Positions 45,301 to 54,551 of a DNA stretch of 64,000 nt are shown piece by piece. The notes below the pieces were generated by a model. The model saw only the letters and a program-made list of their open reading frames with translations, was not told the origin of the DNA and searched no databases. Position numbers and translations under genes: made by a program. This stretch comes from Legionella sheltonii (GTDB taxonomy: Bacteria; Pseudomonadota; Gammaproteobacteria; Legionellales; Legionellaceae): contig NZ_JAPHOQ010000012.1 in NCBI RefSeq assembly GCF_026191355.1, positions 62,001 to 126,000 on the forward strand. The letters are read 5' to 3'. The first letter of the stretch is position 1, and the number at the start of each line of letters is the position of its first letter.

Positions 45301-45648
45301 TAAAAAATGATGACAAGAATTATATCTTTGAGGAACTTAGCCTGTAAGCAGCGCAACGGAGAGGGGTTTTGGCCATCATCATCACCCCCAAGCGATGACG
45401 GGGGGCTGCACTGAATCCAGGCTACCCAAATTAATGTAATGTTGGTGAACTAAATTTATAGACTAACAGATGTTGGTTGGGTCTTGACCCTATATTTGAG
45501 CGCCCTGGGGGCGGGTAATCAGAAATGAATACCCATATCCGCCTAATGGACACCTTCTTACCTAATGAGGAGAAGGGCAAACCAATCTTGCTGTGCGCCA
45601 CTCAGGTTATCGCAAAGAGGTGTCATATTTTGGTAGATGCGCAAAATT
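45301..45648. other. Gene-free 348 bases between the his operon and pyrE
   Basis: No gene fits here. The segment holds a GC-richer repeat-like stretch (around 45381-45430, ATCATCACCCCCAAGCGATG then GACGGGGGGCTGCACTG). It also holds an inverted pair GACACCT (45549-45555) and AGGTGTC (45618-45624) about 60 bases apart. These look like remnants of small repeats; nothing resembles transposase coding sequence that I can name. Confidence 0.4.
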
Positions 45649-46287
45649 TTATAGGCTAACACCATAAAGCGCTTGATAATCCTCAAGCTTTTTAACCTGC
45701 TCGTTTTGATTGACACTTTTTAAGTAGTCGATTAAATCAAATAAGGTGATTATGGAATAAACGTCAATACCTTGAGCTTTAATTTCAGCCAATGCTGAGT
45801 TTTCAGATACTCCTCGTTCGCAGCGATCGAGTGCTATGATAACTCCAGTTAATTGCCCTCCATTTTCTTTAATTAAAATTTGAGACTCTCTAAACGCAGT
45901 ACCAGCAGTAATGACATCATCAACAATAATCGTTCTTCCAGTTAATGGAGCACCAATTAATTGACCTCCTTCACCATGATCTTTTACCTCTTTACGGTTA
46001 AAAGTAACGGTAGTTTCTTTGCCTAATTCTGCTAAGGCTATCGCGGTAGCAGTAGCAAGAGGTAACCCTTTATAGGCAGGTCCAAATAAATGGTCAAATC
46101 GAGCCTTTTGCTCGGTTAGCGTCTTTGCATAAAATTGTCCTAATTGCCGTAAAGCGTTCCCTTGATAAAATAATCCTGCATTAAAAAAGTAAGGACTGAT
46201 CCGACCTGACTTTAAAATAAATTCCCCAAATTTTAATACTTGGCAATCAAGTGCTAATTTTATAAAAGCTGATTTCATCTGATTCAT
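45649..46287 (-). CDS. pyrE: Orotate phosphoribosyltransferase PyrE
   Basis: 212 aa. Joins orotate to PRPP to give OMP in pyrimidine synthesis. The PRPP-binding motif is [16 protein letters not shown] near residues 120-135. The N-terminal hallmark [19 protein letters not shown] and the catalytic-loop region [14 protein letters not shown] are present. The start could be either Met in [10 protein letters not shown]. It is monocistronic and divergent from the cold-shock gene. Confidence 0.96.
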   Translation of the reverse strand: MNQMKSAFIKLALDCQVLKFGEFILKSGRISPYFFNAGLFYQGNALRQLGQFYAKTLTEQKARFDHLFGPAYKGLPLATATAIALAELGKETTVTFNRKEVKDHGEGGQLIGAPLTGRTIIVDDVITAGTAFRESQILIKENGGQLTGVIIALDRCERGVSENSALAEIKAQGIDVYSIITLFDLIDYLKSVNQNEQVKKLEDYQALYGVSL

Positions 46288-46344
46288 TATGTAGTTCCAG
46301 TAGAGAAAAAAAATTTAAAGATCGCGATTTTTTTTAAAAAATCC

Positions 46345-46372
46345 TTAACAATCAATAAAAAACTGCTATGCT
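46345..46372 (+). promoter_or_regulatory. Promoter of the cold-shock gene
   Basis: A -35-like TTAACA (46345-46350) and an extended -10, TGC-TATGCT (-10 hexamer 46367-46372), lie about 140 bases before the start codon. This leaves a leader of about 130 bases, the long 5' UTR expected of cspA-type mRNAs. Confidence 0.6.
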
Positions 46373-46510
46373 AATCTATATGTAGTGAATTATTTCCTAC
46401 ATGAGTAAATGTTTATTATAACTCAGTGTTTTAATCATGAATATTTTTTACACTGAAAATAAACATCTGTAATAGTTGGATAGTAAAGCTTAAGACAAAG
46501 GGGATAGCTA

Positions 46511-46726
46511 ATGTCGCAAAGAGAAACGGGCCATGTAAAATGGTTCAATGAGAAAAAAGGATTTGGATTTATTATTAATGAAAATGGCGATGACATTTTT
46601 GTTCATTATAAAGATATCCAAGGTGTTGGATTTAAAACTCTTCATGAAAATGATCCAGTTTCCTTTGTGCTTGATAAAGGACCCAAAGGGTTGAAGGCAC
46701 AAGACGTTACCATTATTACTGAATAA
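46511..46726 (+). CDS. Cold-shock domain protein (CspA family)
   Basis: 71 aa single OB-fold protein. RNA-binding motifs are RNP1 (KGFGFI, in WFNEKKGFGFIINENG) and RNP2 (IFVHY). It binds single-stranded RNA and DNA, melts secondary structure and helps translation after cold or growth arrest. The ribosome site AAAGGGG is well placed. The long AU-rich leader suggests post-transcriptional control as in E. coli cspA. Which Csp paralogue it is cannot be said. Confidence 0.95.
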   Translation: MSQRETGHVKWFNEKKGFGFIINENGDDIFVHYKDIQGVGFKTLHENDPVSFVLDKGPKGLKAQDVTIITE

Positions 46727-47048
46727 GTAAAGTAACGAATAAAATATTCTCAGCTATCGCTGCGTGTTAAGTTTAACCTGGGCTAAAGGTTTCCTGCGAC
46801 CTGGGTTTGCTTTTCATGCAATTAAATTTTGGTTATAGCTGCAGTCTAAGAATTATTGTTCTGGCGAAGTCTTTTACTGAGCCTGAACGTATAATCTAAG
46901 GATGTAGTAAACTAATCATGAATTGTTATTGTCTAAAAATTCACTCTAAAAAATAATCTAAAAGAAACTCTATCAATACTCTTGAATTTCCTACAAAGAT
47001 CTTCATATATACCGTTCTTGTTTTTGAATCATCGTTATAGAGGTATGT
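46727..47048. other. Gene-free 322 bases
   Basis: AT-rich region between the cold-shock gene and the phzF-like gene. CCTGGG occurs twice in a weakly structured stretch near 46778-46797, possibly part of a terminator. I see no further gene, RNA or strong promoter. Confidence 0.4.
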
Positions 47049-47837
47049 ATGAAAAATTTACCTATGTATCAAGTGGATGCATTTGCATCTACTCTTTTTG
47101 AAGGTAATCCAGCAGCAGTTTGTCCTTTAGATAATTGGCTCACAGAAAATGAAATGCAAAAAATTGCTACAGAAAATAATTTATCAGAAACTGCTTTTTT
47201 TGTTCCTGAAGAAGATGGATTTTATATAAGATGGTTCACGCCCAATGAAGAAGTTGCATTATGTGGCCATGCTACGCTTGCTACGGCGCATGTTATTTTT
47301 AATCAATTAGGATTTAAGGGTGAAGAAATAAAATTTAATTGCAAGAGTGGGAGGCTGATTGTAGGCAAACATGGTGATGGATTAATGATGGATTTTCCAG
47401 CATTACCCTATCATCCAATTGAACTTTCTCCTGCGCTGCAACTGTTAAATTTAAAAAAGCCTCAGAAAGTCCTTAAAAGTCAGTTTGATTTAATGTTTGT
47501 TTATGAAAATGAAAGCGACGTGAGAGATGCTGATCCTGATTTGGATGCTGTAGCCCGTTTGGATTATAGAGGTTTAATTTTAACTGCCCCAGGTAAAAAT
47601 ACTGATGTCTATTCACGCTGTTTTTATCCTGGATGCAATGTTCCAGAAGATCCTGTGACGGGTTCTGCGCATTGCGTTATTGCACCATATTGGTGCGAGC
47701 AACTGGGTAAATCACATATCAAAGCGATGCAAGGAAGTAATCGTCAGGGCAAACTGCAATGCGAGGTTAGAGAAGGGCGTGTTTTTCTTTATGGAACGAG
47801 TCATCTTTATCTACAAGGTACAATTTATTTGCCATGA
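47049..47837 (+). CDS. PhzF-family isomerase-like protein
   Basis: 262 aa with the PhzF/DapF-like two-lobed fold. The first lobe has YQVDAFASTLFEGNPAAVCP and ENNLSETAFFVP with the family's conserved Glu. The motif LCGHATLATAHVIF follows, and the second-lobe hallmark is EDPVTGSAHCVIAPYW. PhzF itself isomerises a phenazine precursor; most relatives, like this one, lie outside phenazine clusters and have unknown substrates. It overlaps the following acetyltransferase gene by 4 bases, so the two form an operon. Confidence 0.9.
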   Translation: MKNLPMYQVDAFASTLFEGNPAAVCPLDNWLTENEMQKIATENNLSETAFFVPEEDGFYIRWFTPNEEVALCGHATLATAHVIFNQLGFKGEEIKFNCKSGRLIVGKHGDGLMMDFPALPYHPIELSPALQLLNLKKPQKVLKSQFDLMFVYENESDVRDADPDLDAVARLDYRGLILTAPGKNTDVYSRCFYPGCNVPEDPVTGSAHCVIAPYWCEQLGKSHIKAMQGSNRQGKLQCEVREGRVFLYGTSHLYLQGTIYLP

Positions 47838-48376
47838 ACACTATTGAGACACCCAGGCTATTATTAAGAGCGTGGAGCGATGAGGATATCGCTCCATTTT
47901 TTTCTATGAATCAAGATCCTAAAGTGATGGAGTTCATGCCCAATCTATGGACTATGGATATGGTGACATCGTTTATACAACGAATGGATACTCAACTGGC
48001 TGAAGCTCATTATACTTTATGGGCTGTAGAAGAAAAAAGTACACACCAATTCATGGGGTTTATTGGTTTAAACAGTCCAGTTTGGGAAGCACATTTTACA
48101 CCTTGTGTAGAAATCGGATGGCGTTTGGCATTTTCTTTTTGGGGTAGGGGTTATGCAACTGAAGGAGCCAAAGTTGTTTTGAATTACGCTTTTAATGTTT
48201 TAAATTTAAAAGAAATTGTTGCCTTTACAGTACCAGATAATTTACGTTCCCAACGCGTTATGGAAAAGCTTGGAATGATTCGAGATGAACAGGGGGATTT
48301 TCTTCACCCTAAAATTGACCCTGTCAATTCTTTGGCGAAACATTATTTATTTAGGATAACTAATAAGAGGGATTAG
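47834..48376 (+). CDS. GNAT-family N-acetyltransferase (RimJ/RimL type)
   Basis: 180 aa. The family N-terminus is ETPRLLLRAWSDEDIAPFF. The acetyl-CoA-binding region is EIGWRLAFSFWGRGYATEGA and the C-terminal motif NLRSQRVMEKLGM. This subgroup includes ribosomal-protein and small-molecule acetyltransferases; the substrate here is not evident. Translationally coupled to the phzF-like gene by a 4-base overlap. Confidence 0.9.
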   Translation: MNTIETPRLLLRAWSDEDIAPFFSMNQDPKVMEFMPNLWTMDMVTSFIQRMDTQLAEAHYTLWAVEEKSTHQFMGFIGLNSPVWEAHFTPCVEIGWRLAFSFWGRGYATEGAKVVLNYAFNVLNLKEIVAFTVPDNLRSQRVMEKLGMIRDEQGDFLHPKIDPVNSLAKHYLFRITNKRD

Positions 48377-48533
48377 TCATTTTTATCATTAATCTCATTG
48401 ATTTTATTCTGTTACCAAGTCATCTCTGCGTTACGCTTGGGTTGACGGTGTAGAGCAATTATTTAATGACTTTATATATAGTTCTAATTATTATGATTTG
48501 TATTTGGAATGTTCATGTGAGAAAAGGAGAGCT

Positions 48534-49364
48534 ATGACTATTTATATGTTTCCTGGGCAAGGTTCCCAGGCAAAAGGAATGGGAATTGAATTATTTTCAT
48601 ATTTCCCTGAACAAATAAAACAAGCTGATGAGGTTCTAGGATATTCCATTAAAGAATTATGTTTAGAAGATCCAAAGCAGCAATTAAGTCATACCGCATA
48701 CACTCAACCTGCGTTATATGTGATTGAAGCACTCTCTTTTTTAGCCAGAGCAGCGGAAGAACCAATGCCAGAATATCTCATTGGACATAGTCTAGGAGAA
48801 TATGCTGCATTATTTGCTGCGGGTGCCTTTGATTTTGTTACTGGCTTAAAGCTGGTGCAAAAACGAGGTGAGTTGATGGCTCAGGCTAGTGGTGGAGGAA
48901 TGCTTGCTGTAATTAATTTAACTGAAGATCGAATAAGGTTTTTACTTAGAGTTAATGGATTGGATTCTGTGGATTTTGCTAATTTTAACTCGCCGAAACA
49001 AATTGTCCTTTCAGGACCTGCAGTCGATATTGCCAAAGCGAACGACCTACTTGCCAGTGAAGCGTTGATGTGTGTACCCCTAAAAGTTAGTGGCGCATTC
49101 CATTCACGTTATATGCAATCAGCAGCTGATGAGTTTGCAAAATTTATTGCTCCTTTTCAGTTTTCGCCACTTCAATCACAAGTGATTGCTAATGTCTCAT
49201 CGGAACTTTATAGCGACAATATGGTGAAAGATAATCTGGTGAAGCAAATTACTCATCCTGTACGCTGGACTGAAACAATTCGCTATTTAAAAAATCAAGG
49301 CGAAACAGTTTTTATAGAGGTGGGCCCCGGAAATGTGTTGACACGCTTGGCCTCGCAAATTTGA
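48534..49364 (+). CDS. Stand-alone malonyl-CoA:ACP acyltransferase, trans-AT type
   Basis: 276 aa from the ATG at 48534, with AAGGAG upstream; codons back to 48498 are not family-like. The start TIYMFPGQGSQAKGMG, the nucleophile box GHSLGEYAA (Ser near residue 87) and the His region GAFHSRYMQ are intact. The stretch DEVLGYSIKELCLEDPKQQL resembles the discrete acyltransferases that load malonyl units in trans onto polyketide synthases (PksC/BaeC type) more than FabD. No polyketide synthase or fab gene is in the window, so its partner carrier protein is unknown. Confidence 0.85.
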   Translation: MTIYMFPGQGSQAKGMGIELFSYFPEQIKQADEVLGYSIKELCLEDPKQQLSHTAYTQPALYVIEALSFLARAAEEPMPEYLIGHSLGEYAALFAAGAFDFVTGLKLVQKRGELMAQASGGGMLAVINLTEDRIRFLLRVNGLDSVDFANFNSPKQIVLSGPAVDIAKANDLLASEALMCVPLKVSGAFHSRYMQSAADEFAKFIAPFQFSPLQSQVIANVSSELYSDNMVKDNLVKQITHPVRWTETIRYLKNQGETVFIEVGPGNVLTRLASQI

Positions 49365-49388
49365 TTGTCTTAAAAGAATACCCTCATT

Positions 49389-49420
49389 CGCCCGGAAAGG
49401 GCGCCTTTTGTTTATTTTTT
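49389..49420 (+). terminator. Terminator after the acyltransferase gene
   Basis: CGCCC and GGGCG form a short stem with a 5-base loop, followed by a T-rich tract (CCTTTTGTTTATTTTTT). It lies 25 bases past the stop. Confidence 0.75.
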
Positions 49421-49503
49421 GTCGTCCCGAGCATAGCGGGGGATCTCCATACTGTAGCGCTATGTGACGATTGAGAGATCCCTCGAGGCAGTCGGGATGA
49501 CGG
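49421..49503. repeat. REP-like element, same family as 36211-36287
   Basis: Outer arms GTCGTCCCGA and TCGGGATGACG enclose GGGGATCTCC and GAGATCCC, with GTAGC in the central part. The design and several words are shared with the element at 36211-36287. Confidence 0.75.
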
Positions 49504-49597
49504 GAATAGGAGTGAATGATAAATTCTCCAATTCATGATATCCAAATGAAAAAAATCATCTACACTTAATCATGGTTCAATTTACAGAGGAAGTAAT

Positions 49598-50476
49598 ATG
49601 ACAATTAGACTGAAACATGATGGCGGTACTCTAGAAGCAATAGAACTTGCTCATTTACAACATCATTTAGCGATTCCTCACCTTATGAAGTATCTGCAGT
49701 CAAAAGGTTCAAAACAATGTAAATCAATCAAAAAAATTAGTGTGGATCACTCTTGCTTGAATGATAATGATTATTTTGCATTACATGATATTTTGAAATT
49801 ATCCTCAAAAGTTAATGAGATTTCATTTGAAGCGAATCATATTGATACTGATCGCATTGCTTATCTATTTGAGTCTTTGCCCAGTAAGGAACTCAATAAA
49901 ATCAAATTCACAGACAATTGGATGGGCGATAAAATTTCTAGTGATTTTTTCTCTTTTTTAAACAATAAAAAACTGACATTTTTGGATTTATCCTTAAATT
50001 GGTTGCGAGATATTGGTGTGCAGCGCTTACTCAATGCAATAGATGCAAATACTGAATTGAATGAGTTGGTACTCAGCTGTAATGATTTTGGTTTGGATGG
50101 AATGAAAGCATTGCGTTATTTTGTATTGAGGCATCCTTCATTAAAAATTTTGGATATATCCTATAACAACATGAATGAACGATGTGCTGAAGAAATTTCC
50201 GCTATGATAACCGAATCACAATCTCTGACTCATTTGAACGTCAGAAGTAATAAAATTGGTGATGCTGGTGCTATGCTTATTGCACAATCATTAAAATCTA
50301 ATAATAATCTAAAATATGTAGATTTATCAGATAATAAAATCTCAGAGACAGGTCTGTCTCAGCTCGTACGTGAGGCAGAAGCTCATAGTCATCTTGAAGA
50401 CTTAATATTAAAGCATAACCATCTTCTTCCCTCAGCATTAAAAACGAGTCGTTCAGACTTGCAAATTGTTTATTGA
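49598..50476 (+). CDS. Leucine-rich-repeat protein (ribonuclease-inhibitor-like)
   Basis: 292 aa, signal-less. Six or more ~28-residue LRRs run from about residue 45 to 280, for example LTFLDLSLNWLRDIGVQRLL, LNELVLSCNDFGLDGMKALR, LKILDISYNNMNERCAEEIS, LTHLNVRSNKIGDAGAMLIA and LKYVDLSDNKISETGLSQLV. This is the RI/NLR-type LRR typical of eukaryotic proteins. Legionella uses such LRR proteins as Dot/Icm effectors (the LegL group), so this is a reasonable effector candidate, though it could act inside the bacterium. Ribosome site CAGAGGAAG precedes the ATG. Monocistronic. Confidence 0.85.
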   Translation: MTIRLKHDGGTLEAIELAHLQHHLAIPHLMKYLQSKGSKQCKSIKKISVDHSCLNDNDYFALHDILKLSSKVNEISFEANHIDTDRIAYLFESLPSKELNKIKFTDNWMGDKISSDFFSFLNNKKLTFLDLSLNWLRDIGVQRLLNAIDANTELNELVLSCNDFGLDGMKALRYFVLRHPSLKILDISYNNMNERCAEEISAMITESQSLTHLNVRSNKIGDAGAMLIAQSLKSNNNLKYVDLSDNKISETGLSQLVREAEAHSHLEDLILKHNHLLPSALKTSRSDLQIVY

Positions 50477-50574
50477 TAACATAGATGCAGAATTAAATAA
50501 CCGTTCAGTGTAGTATGCATCCCTAATGATGAATATTAATGAACGGTTATCGTTTAAACTTTGGAGTTATGTTG

Positions 50575-51864
50575 ATGGGCTTTGGTGTTTTTTACCTCTT
50601 GAAAAAGCGTATTTTCTTGCCTTTTTTTCTCACCCAGTTTTTTGGCGCTTTTAACGATAATGCATTCAAATTAGCGATGCTCACGTTGATTAGCTACCAC
50701 TTAACCCATGACCAAGCTCAATCTGAATTTTATCAAGCAATAGCAGGTGCTTTATTCATAACGCCTTTTTTTCTTTTCTCAGCCACTGCCGGACAATTAG
50801 CAGATAAATACGATAAAACTTTAGTGACCAGGGTCATTAAACTATTAGAATTATTTTTAATGATTGTTGGTAGCTTCTCTCTATATTTTGGCAATATTTT
50901 TTTGATGATGATAACCCTGACTGGTTTAGGTATTCACTCAACATTTTTTGGACCCATAAAATATGCCATTTTGCCCGAGCATTTACCCAAAAATGATTTA
51001 TTAGGTGCAACAGGTCTAATTGATGCGAGTACCTTTATTGCTATACTAGTTGGAACTACTATGGGTAGCTTATCCATTGGCGCAAATAATCCTAGACCTT
51101 ACATGGCAGTTTTTTTAACGGTGATTGTTGCTCTTGCTGGGTTAACTTCAAGTATGCTGATACCTAGGGCTCCTTCGACATCCGAATCGATTAAGGTTGA
51201 TTTTCAGATTTGGCGTGCCACTTATCAAATGTTAAAGCAGGCTACAGCGCATTTTGGTATTTTATTATGTATTTTAATTTTATCTTGGTTTTGGTTGTTA
51301 GGGACAGTAATCCTTACAAAACTACCTGACTACACGAATTATGTTTTAGGAGCAAATAATACTGTTTTTGCGCTGTTTCTGGCATTGTTTTCATTAGGCA
51401 TTGCATTCGGTTCTCTATCGGTTAATTATATTTTTCAAGGCCGGATTAATCTTAACATGGTTCCTTGGGCTATGTTTGCCTTTACTTGTTTTTCAATGGA
51501 TCTGTATTGGGCCTCACCTAATGCAACTGAACAAAATACTTTACTTAGTCTACATACCTTCTTCACACACTTTAATCATTGGCGCATTGCTGTTGACTTA
51601 TTTATGTTAGCCTTTAGTTCAGGTTTATTTCTTGTTCCCCTGTATACTTATTTACAGGTTATGAGTCCACCCCACTCTAGAGCACGAATTATTGCTACCA
51701 ATAATATTTATAACTCGTTATTTATGGTTGTGGGGACATTTATGGTCATTGGTCTCTTGCATTTTAGCGCGGCAATTCCACAAATTTTTTTAATTTTAAG
51801 TCTATTCAACGCCATAGCTGCAGCTCTTGCTCGGATTTATTTAAAAAGGGTGGCTTTGCCCTAA
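50575..51864 (+). CDS. MFS transporter, LplT-like
   Basis: 429 aa from the ATG at 50575, with GGAG eight bases upstream; an ATG at 50539 is in frame but lacks a site. About twelve membrane spans. The N-terminus IFLPFFLTQFFGAFNDNAFK and the loop GQLADKYDKTLVTRVIK mark the lysophospholipid transporter branch. In many bacteria this domain is fused or adjacent to an acyltransferase/acyl-ACP synthetase (Aas) that reacylates the lipid. Here it stands alone with neither next to it. Substrate is inferred. Confidence 0.8.
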   Translation: MGFGVFYLLKKRIFLPFFLTQFFGAFNDNAFKLAMLTLISYHLTHDQAQSEFYQAIAGALFITPFFLFSATAGQLADKYDKTLVTRVIKLLELFLMIVGSFSLYFGNIFLMMITLTGLGIHSTFFGPIKYAILPEHLPKNDLLGATGLIDASTFIAILVGTTMGSLSIGANNPRPYMAVFLTVIVALAGLTSSMLIPRAPSTSESIKVDFQIWRATYQMLKQATAHFGILLCILILSWFWLLGTVILTKLPDYTNYVLGANNTVFALFLALFSLGIAFGSLSVNYIFQGRINLNMVPWAMFAFTCFSMDLYWASPNATEQNTLLSLHTFFTHFNHWRIAVDLFMLAFSSGLFLVPLYTYLQVMSPPHSRARIIATNNIYNSLFMVVGTFMVIGLLHFSAAIPQIFLILSLFNAIAAALARIYLKRVALP

Positions 51865-51985
51865 ATGTGATAGGAAAAAAAGAATGAAACAAACAAGCAA
51901 GGGTGAATAAATAAAATGTATATTGGGCCTTGGCCCAACATAATTCAATTTAGCATTGTAGCCCGATTAGCCCATCGTAATCCAA

Positions 51986-52966
<981 letters not shown>

Positions 52967-52980
52967 TCACTTATTTGAAA

Positions 52981-52997
52981 TTGGCACAATGTTTGCT
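52981..52997 (+). promoter_or_regulatory. Sigma-54 (RpoN) promoter of the flg operon
   Basis: TTGGCACAATGTTTGCT matches the RpoN consensus, with the GG and GC dinucleotides exactly 12 bases apart and TGGCAC/TTGC intact. It ends 33 bases before flgB. In Legionella the early flagellar genes depend on RpoN with FleQ (established knowledge). FleQ sites would be expected nearby but I cannot assign them. Confidence 0.88.
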
Positions 52998-53030
52998 TTT
53001 CAAGTTGTACTTACTTTAAGAGGGGGAACT

Positions 53031-53423
53031 ATGGCGTTAGATCTTGATACCTATTTCGGAATACACGCTAAAGCCTTAGTAGCACGTGAGCATAGAGCTT
53101 CGCAGTTGGCAAACAATTTGGCTAATGCCAATACGCCCAATTATAAAGCTCAAGATATCGATTTCAATGAGTTTTTAGCTGCTAGTATGGCTGGTGGAGC
53201 ACAAAAAATGCAGGTTACCTCCCCAGACCATATTAATGCGAATGCCGATTTTTCAGCGAATTTGAAATATCGAGTTACTTCGCAAATGTCATTAGATGGA
53301 AATACAGTAGATAAAGATTTAGAAACCACAGAGTTTGCACATAACTCGCTTAACTATCAGGCGAGCTTGAGTTTTCTTGATAATAAAATTAAATCCATGA
53401 TGCTGGCGTTGAAAGGAGAATAA
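53031..53423 (+). CDS. flgB: Flagellar basal-body rod protein FlgB
   Basis: 130 aa from the ATG at 53031, with AGGGGG five bases upstream; the longer frame back to 52914 overlaps hemF and is spurious. Proximal rod subunit. The rod-family N-terminal motif is RASQLANNLANANTPNYKAQ and the C-terminal amphipathic helix is SLNYQASLSFLDNKIKSMML. First gene of flgBCDEFGHIJKL, all on the plus strand with short gaps, behind a sigma-54 promoter. Confidence 0.97.
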   Translation: MALDLDTYFGIHAKALVAREHRASQLANNLANANTPNYKAQDIDFNEFLAASMAGGAQKMQVTSPDHINANADFSANLKYRVTSQMSLDGNTVDKDLETTEFAHNSLNYQASLSFLDNKIKSMMLALKGE

Positions 53424-53425
53424 TA

Positions 53426-53848
53426 ATGTCATTAAGCGCGATTTTTAATATTGCAGGTTCCGCATTAACTGCTGAGACAGCACGTTTGACGACTAGCGCT
53501 GAGAACATGAGTAATGCTAACGTAGAGTCAGGTAATGCTAGTGAAGTATATAAAGCAAAATATCCTATTTTCAAGGCAGTTCAGGAACATGCGAATCAAT
53601 GGATGGGAGAACAAACATCCGGGGGCGTTCAGCTTAAAGGGACTTATGAGAGTACTACGGACCCTATAAAGCGTTATGCGCCTGATAATCCCTTAGCGGA
53701 TAAACAAGGTTTTGTTTATACACCGAATGTAAATTATGTTGAAGAAATGGCAAACGTAATTTCAGCTTCAAGGTCATATCAAATGGATGTTGAATTGCTT
53801 AATACCACAAAACAGCTTATGCAGCGTACCTTAAAGCTGGGTGAATAA
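53426..53848 (+). CDS. flgC: Flagellar basal-body rod protein FlgC
   Basis: 140 aa. Rod-family N-terminus AGSALTAETARLTTSAENMS with the NANVESGN variant of the ANANTP motif. The conserved C-terminus includes YVEEMANVISASRSYQMDVE and LNTTKQLMQRTLKL. Starts two bases after the flgB stop and has AAAGGAG. Forms the proximal rod with FlgB and FlgF. Confidence 0.97.
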   Translation: MSLSAIFNIAGSALTAETARLTTSAENMSNANVESGNASEVYKAKYPIFKAVQEHANQWMGEQTSGGVQLKGTYESTTDPIKRYAPDNPLADKQGFVYTPNVNYVEEMANVISASRSYQMDVELLNTTKQLMQRTLKLGE

Positions 53849-53862
53849 AGGGAGAGAAAGGA

Positions 53863-54537
53863 ATGACAACAAATTCGGTTAATGGGACGAATGCATCGAA
53901 TCTACCGTATAATCAAATTGATTCTTCAGCAAAGAAAAGTCTGGGGCAACAGGATTTTCTTCGCTTAATGGTGGCTCAAATTCAAAATCAGGATCCCATG
54001 CAACCTCAAGTAAACGGTGAGTTTTTATCCCAGTTGGCTCAGTTTAGTACCAATGATGGGGTTACTAAAATGCAGGAGTCATTACAGCAGATGGCTACTT
54101 CACTCCAATCAAATCAGGCTTTACAAGCTTCAGCTTTGGTTGGTCGCAAGGTTTTAGTGAATAGTAATACTCTTCAATTGGGTGCAGAGGGTGATTCAAA
54201 GGCAGCAGTGGATATCCCACCAGGACTCAGTAATTTGAGTGCTTCTATTTATTCAGAGACCGGAGAGCTTATAAAGACAATTCCCTTAGGTCAACCTACA
54301 CCTGGATTTTTTCAATTCAGTTGGGATGGCACTGGCGGGGACAATAATCGCGTGAAAGAAGGTAAATATAAGGTTGATGTCCATGCAGTTTATGGAGGGA
54401 AAGAGGTATCTTTAAAAACAATGACCTCTGCAAATGTTGATAGTGTAAGCCTTGGTCAAAGTGGTGAAGGCTTAAAATTAAATGTTGCAGGAGTTGGACC
54501 AATATCATTGGATCAGGTAAGACAAATATCAGTTTAA
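53863..54537 (+). CDS. flgD: Flagellar hook-capping protein FlgD
   Basis: 224 aa. The N-terminal hallmark QQDFLRLMVAQIQNQDPMQP is present, followed by EFLSQLAQFSTNDGVTKMQE. The C-terminal Ig/tudor-like FlgD domain has LGQPTPGFFQFSWDGTGGDN and GKYKVDVHAVYGG. It caps the growing hook and is lost after hook completion. Lies 14 bases after flgC, before flgE. Confidence 0.96.
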   Translation: MTTNSVNGTNASNLPYNQIDSSAKKSLGQQDFLRLMVAQIQNQDPMQPQVNGEFLSQLAQFSTNDGVTKMQESLQQMATSLQSNQALQASALVGRKVLVNSNTLQLGAEGDSKAAVDIPPGLSNLSASIYSETGELIKTIPLGQPTPGFFQFSWDGTGGDNNRVKEGKYKVDVHAVYGGKEVSLKTMTSANVDSVSLGQSGEGLKLNVAGVGPISLDQVRQISV

Positions 54538-54551
54538 AGCAGGAGGCTAAA

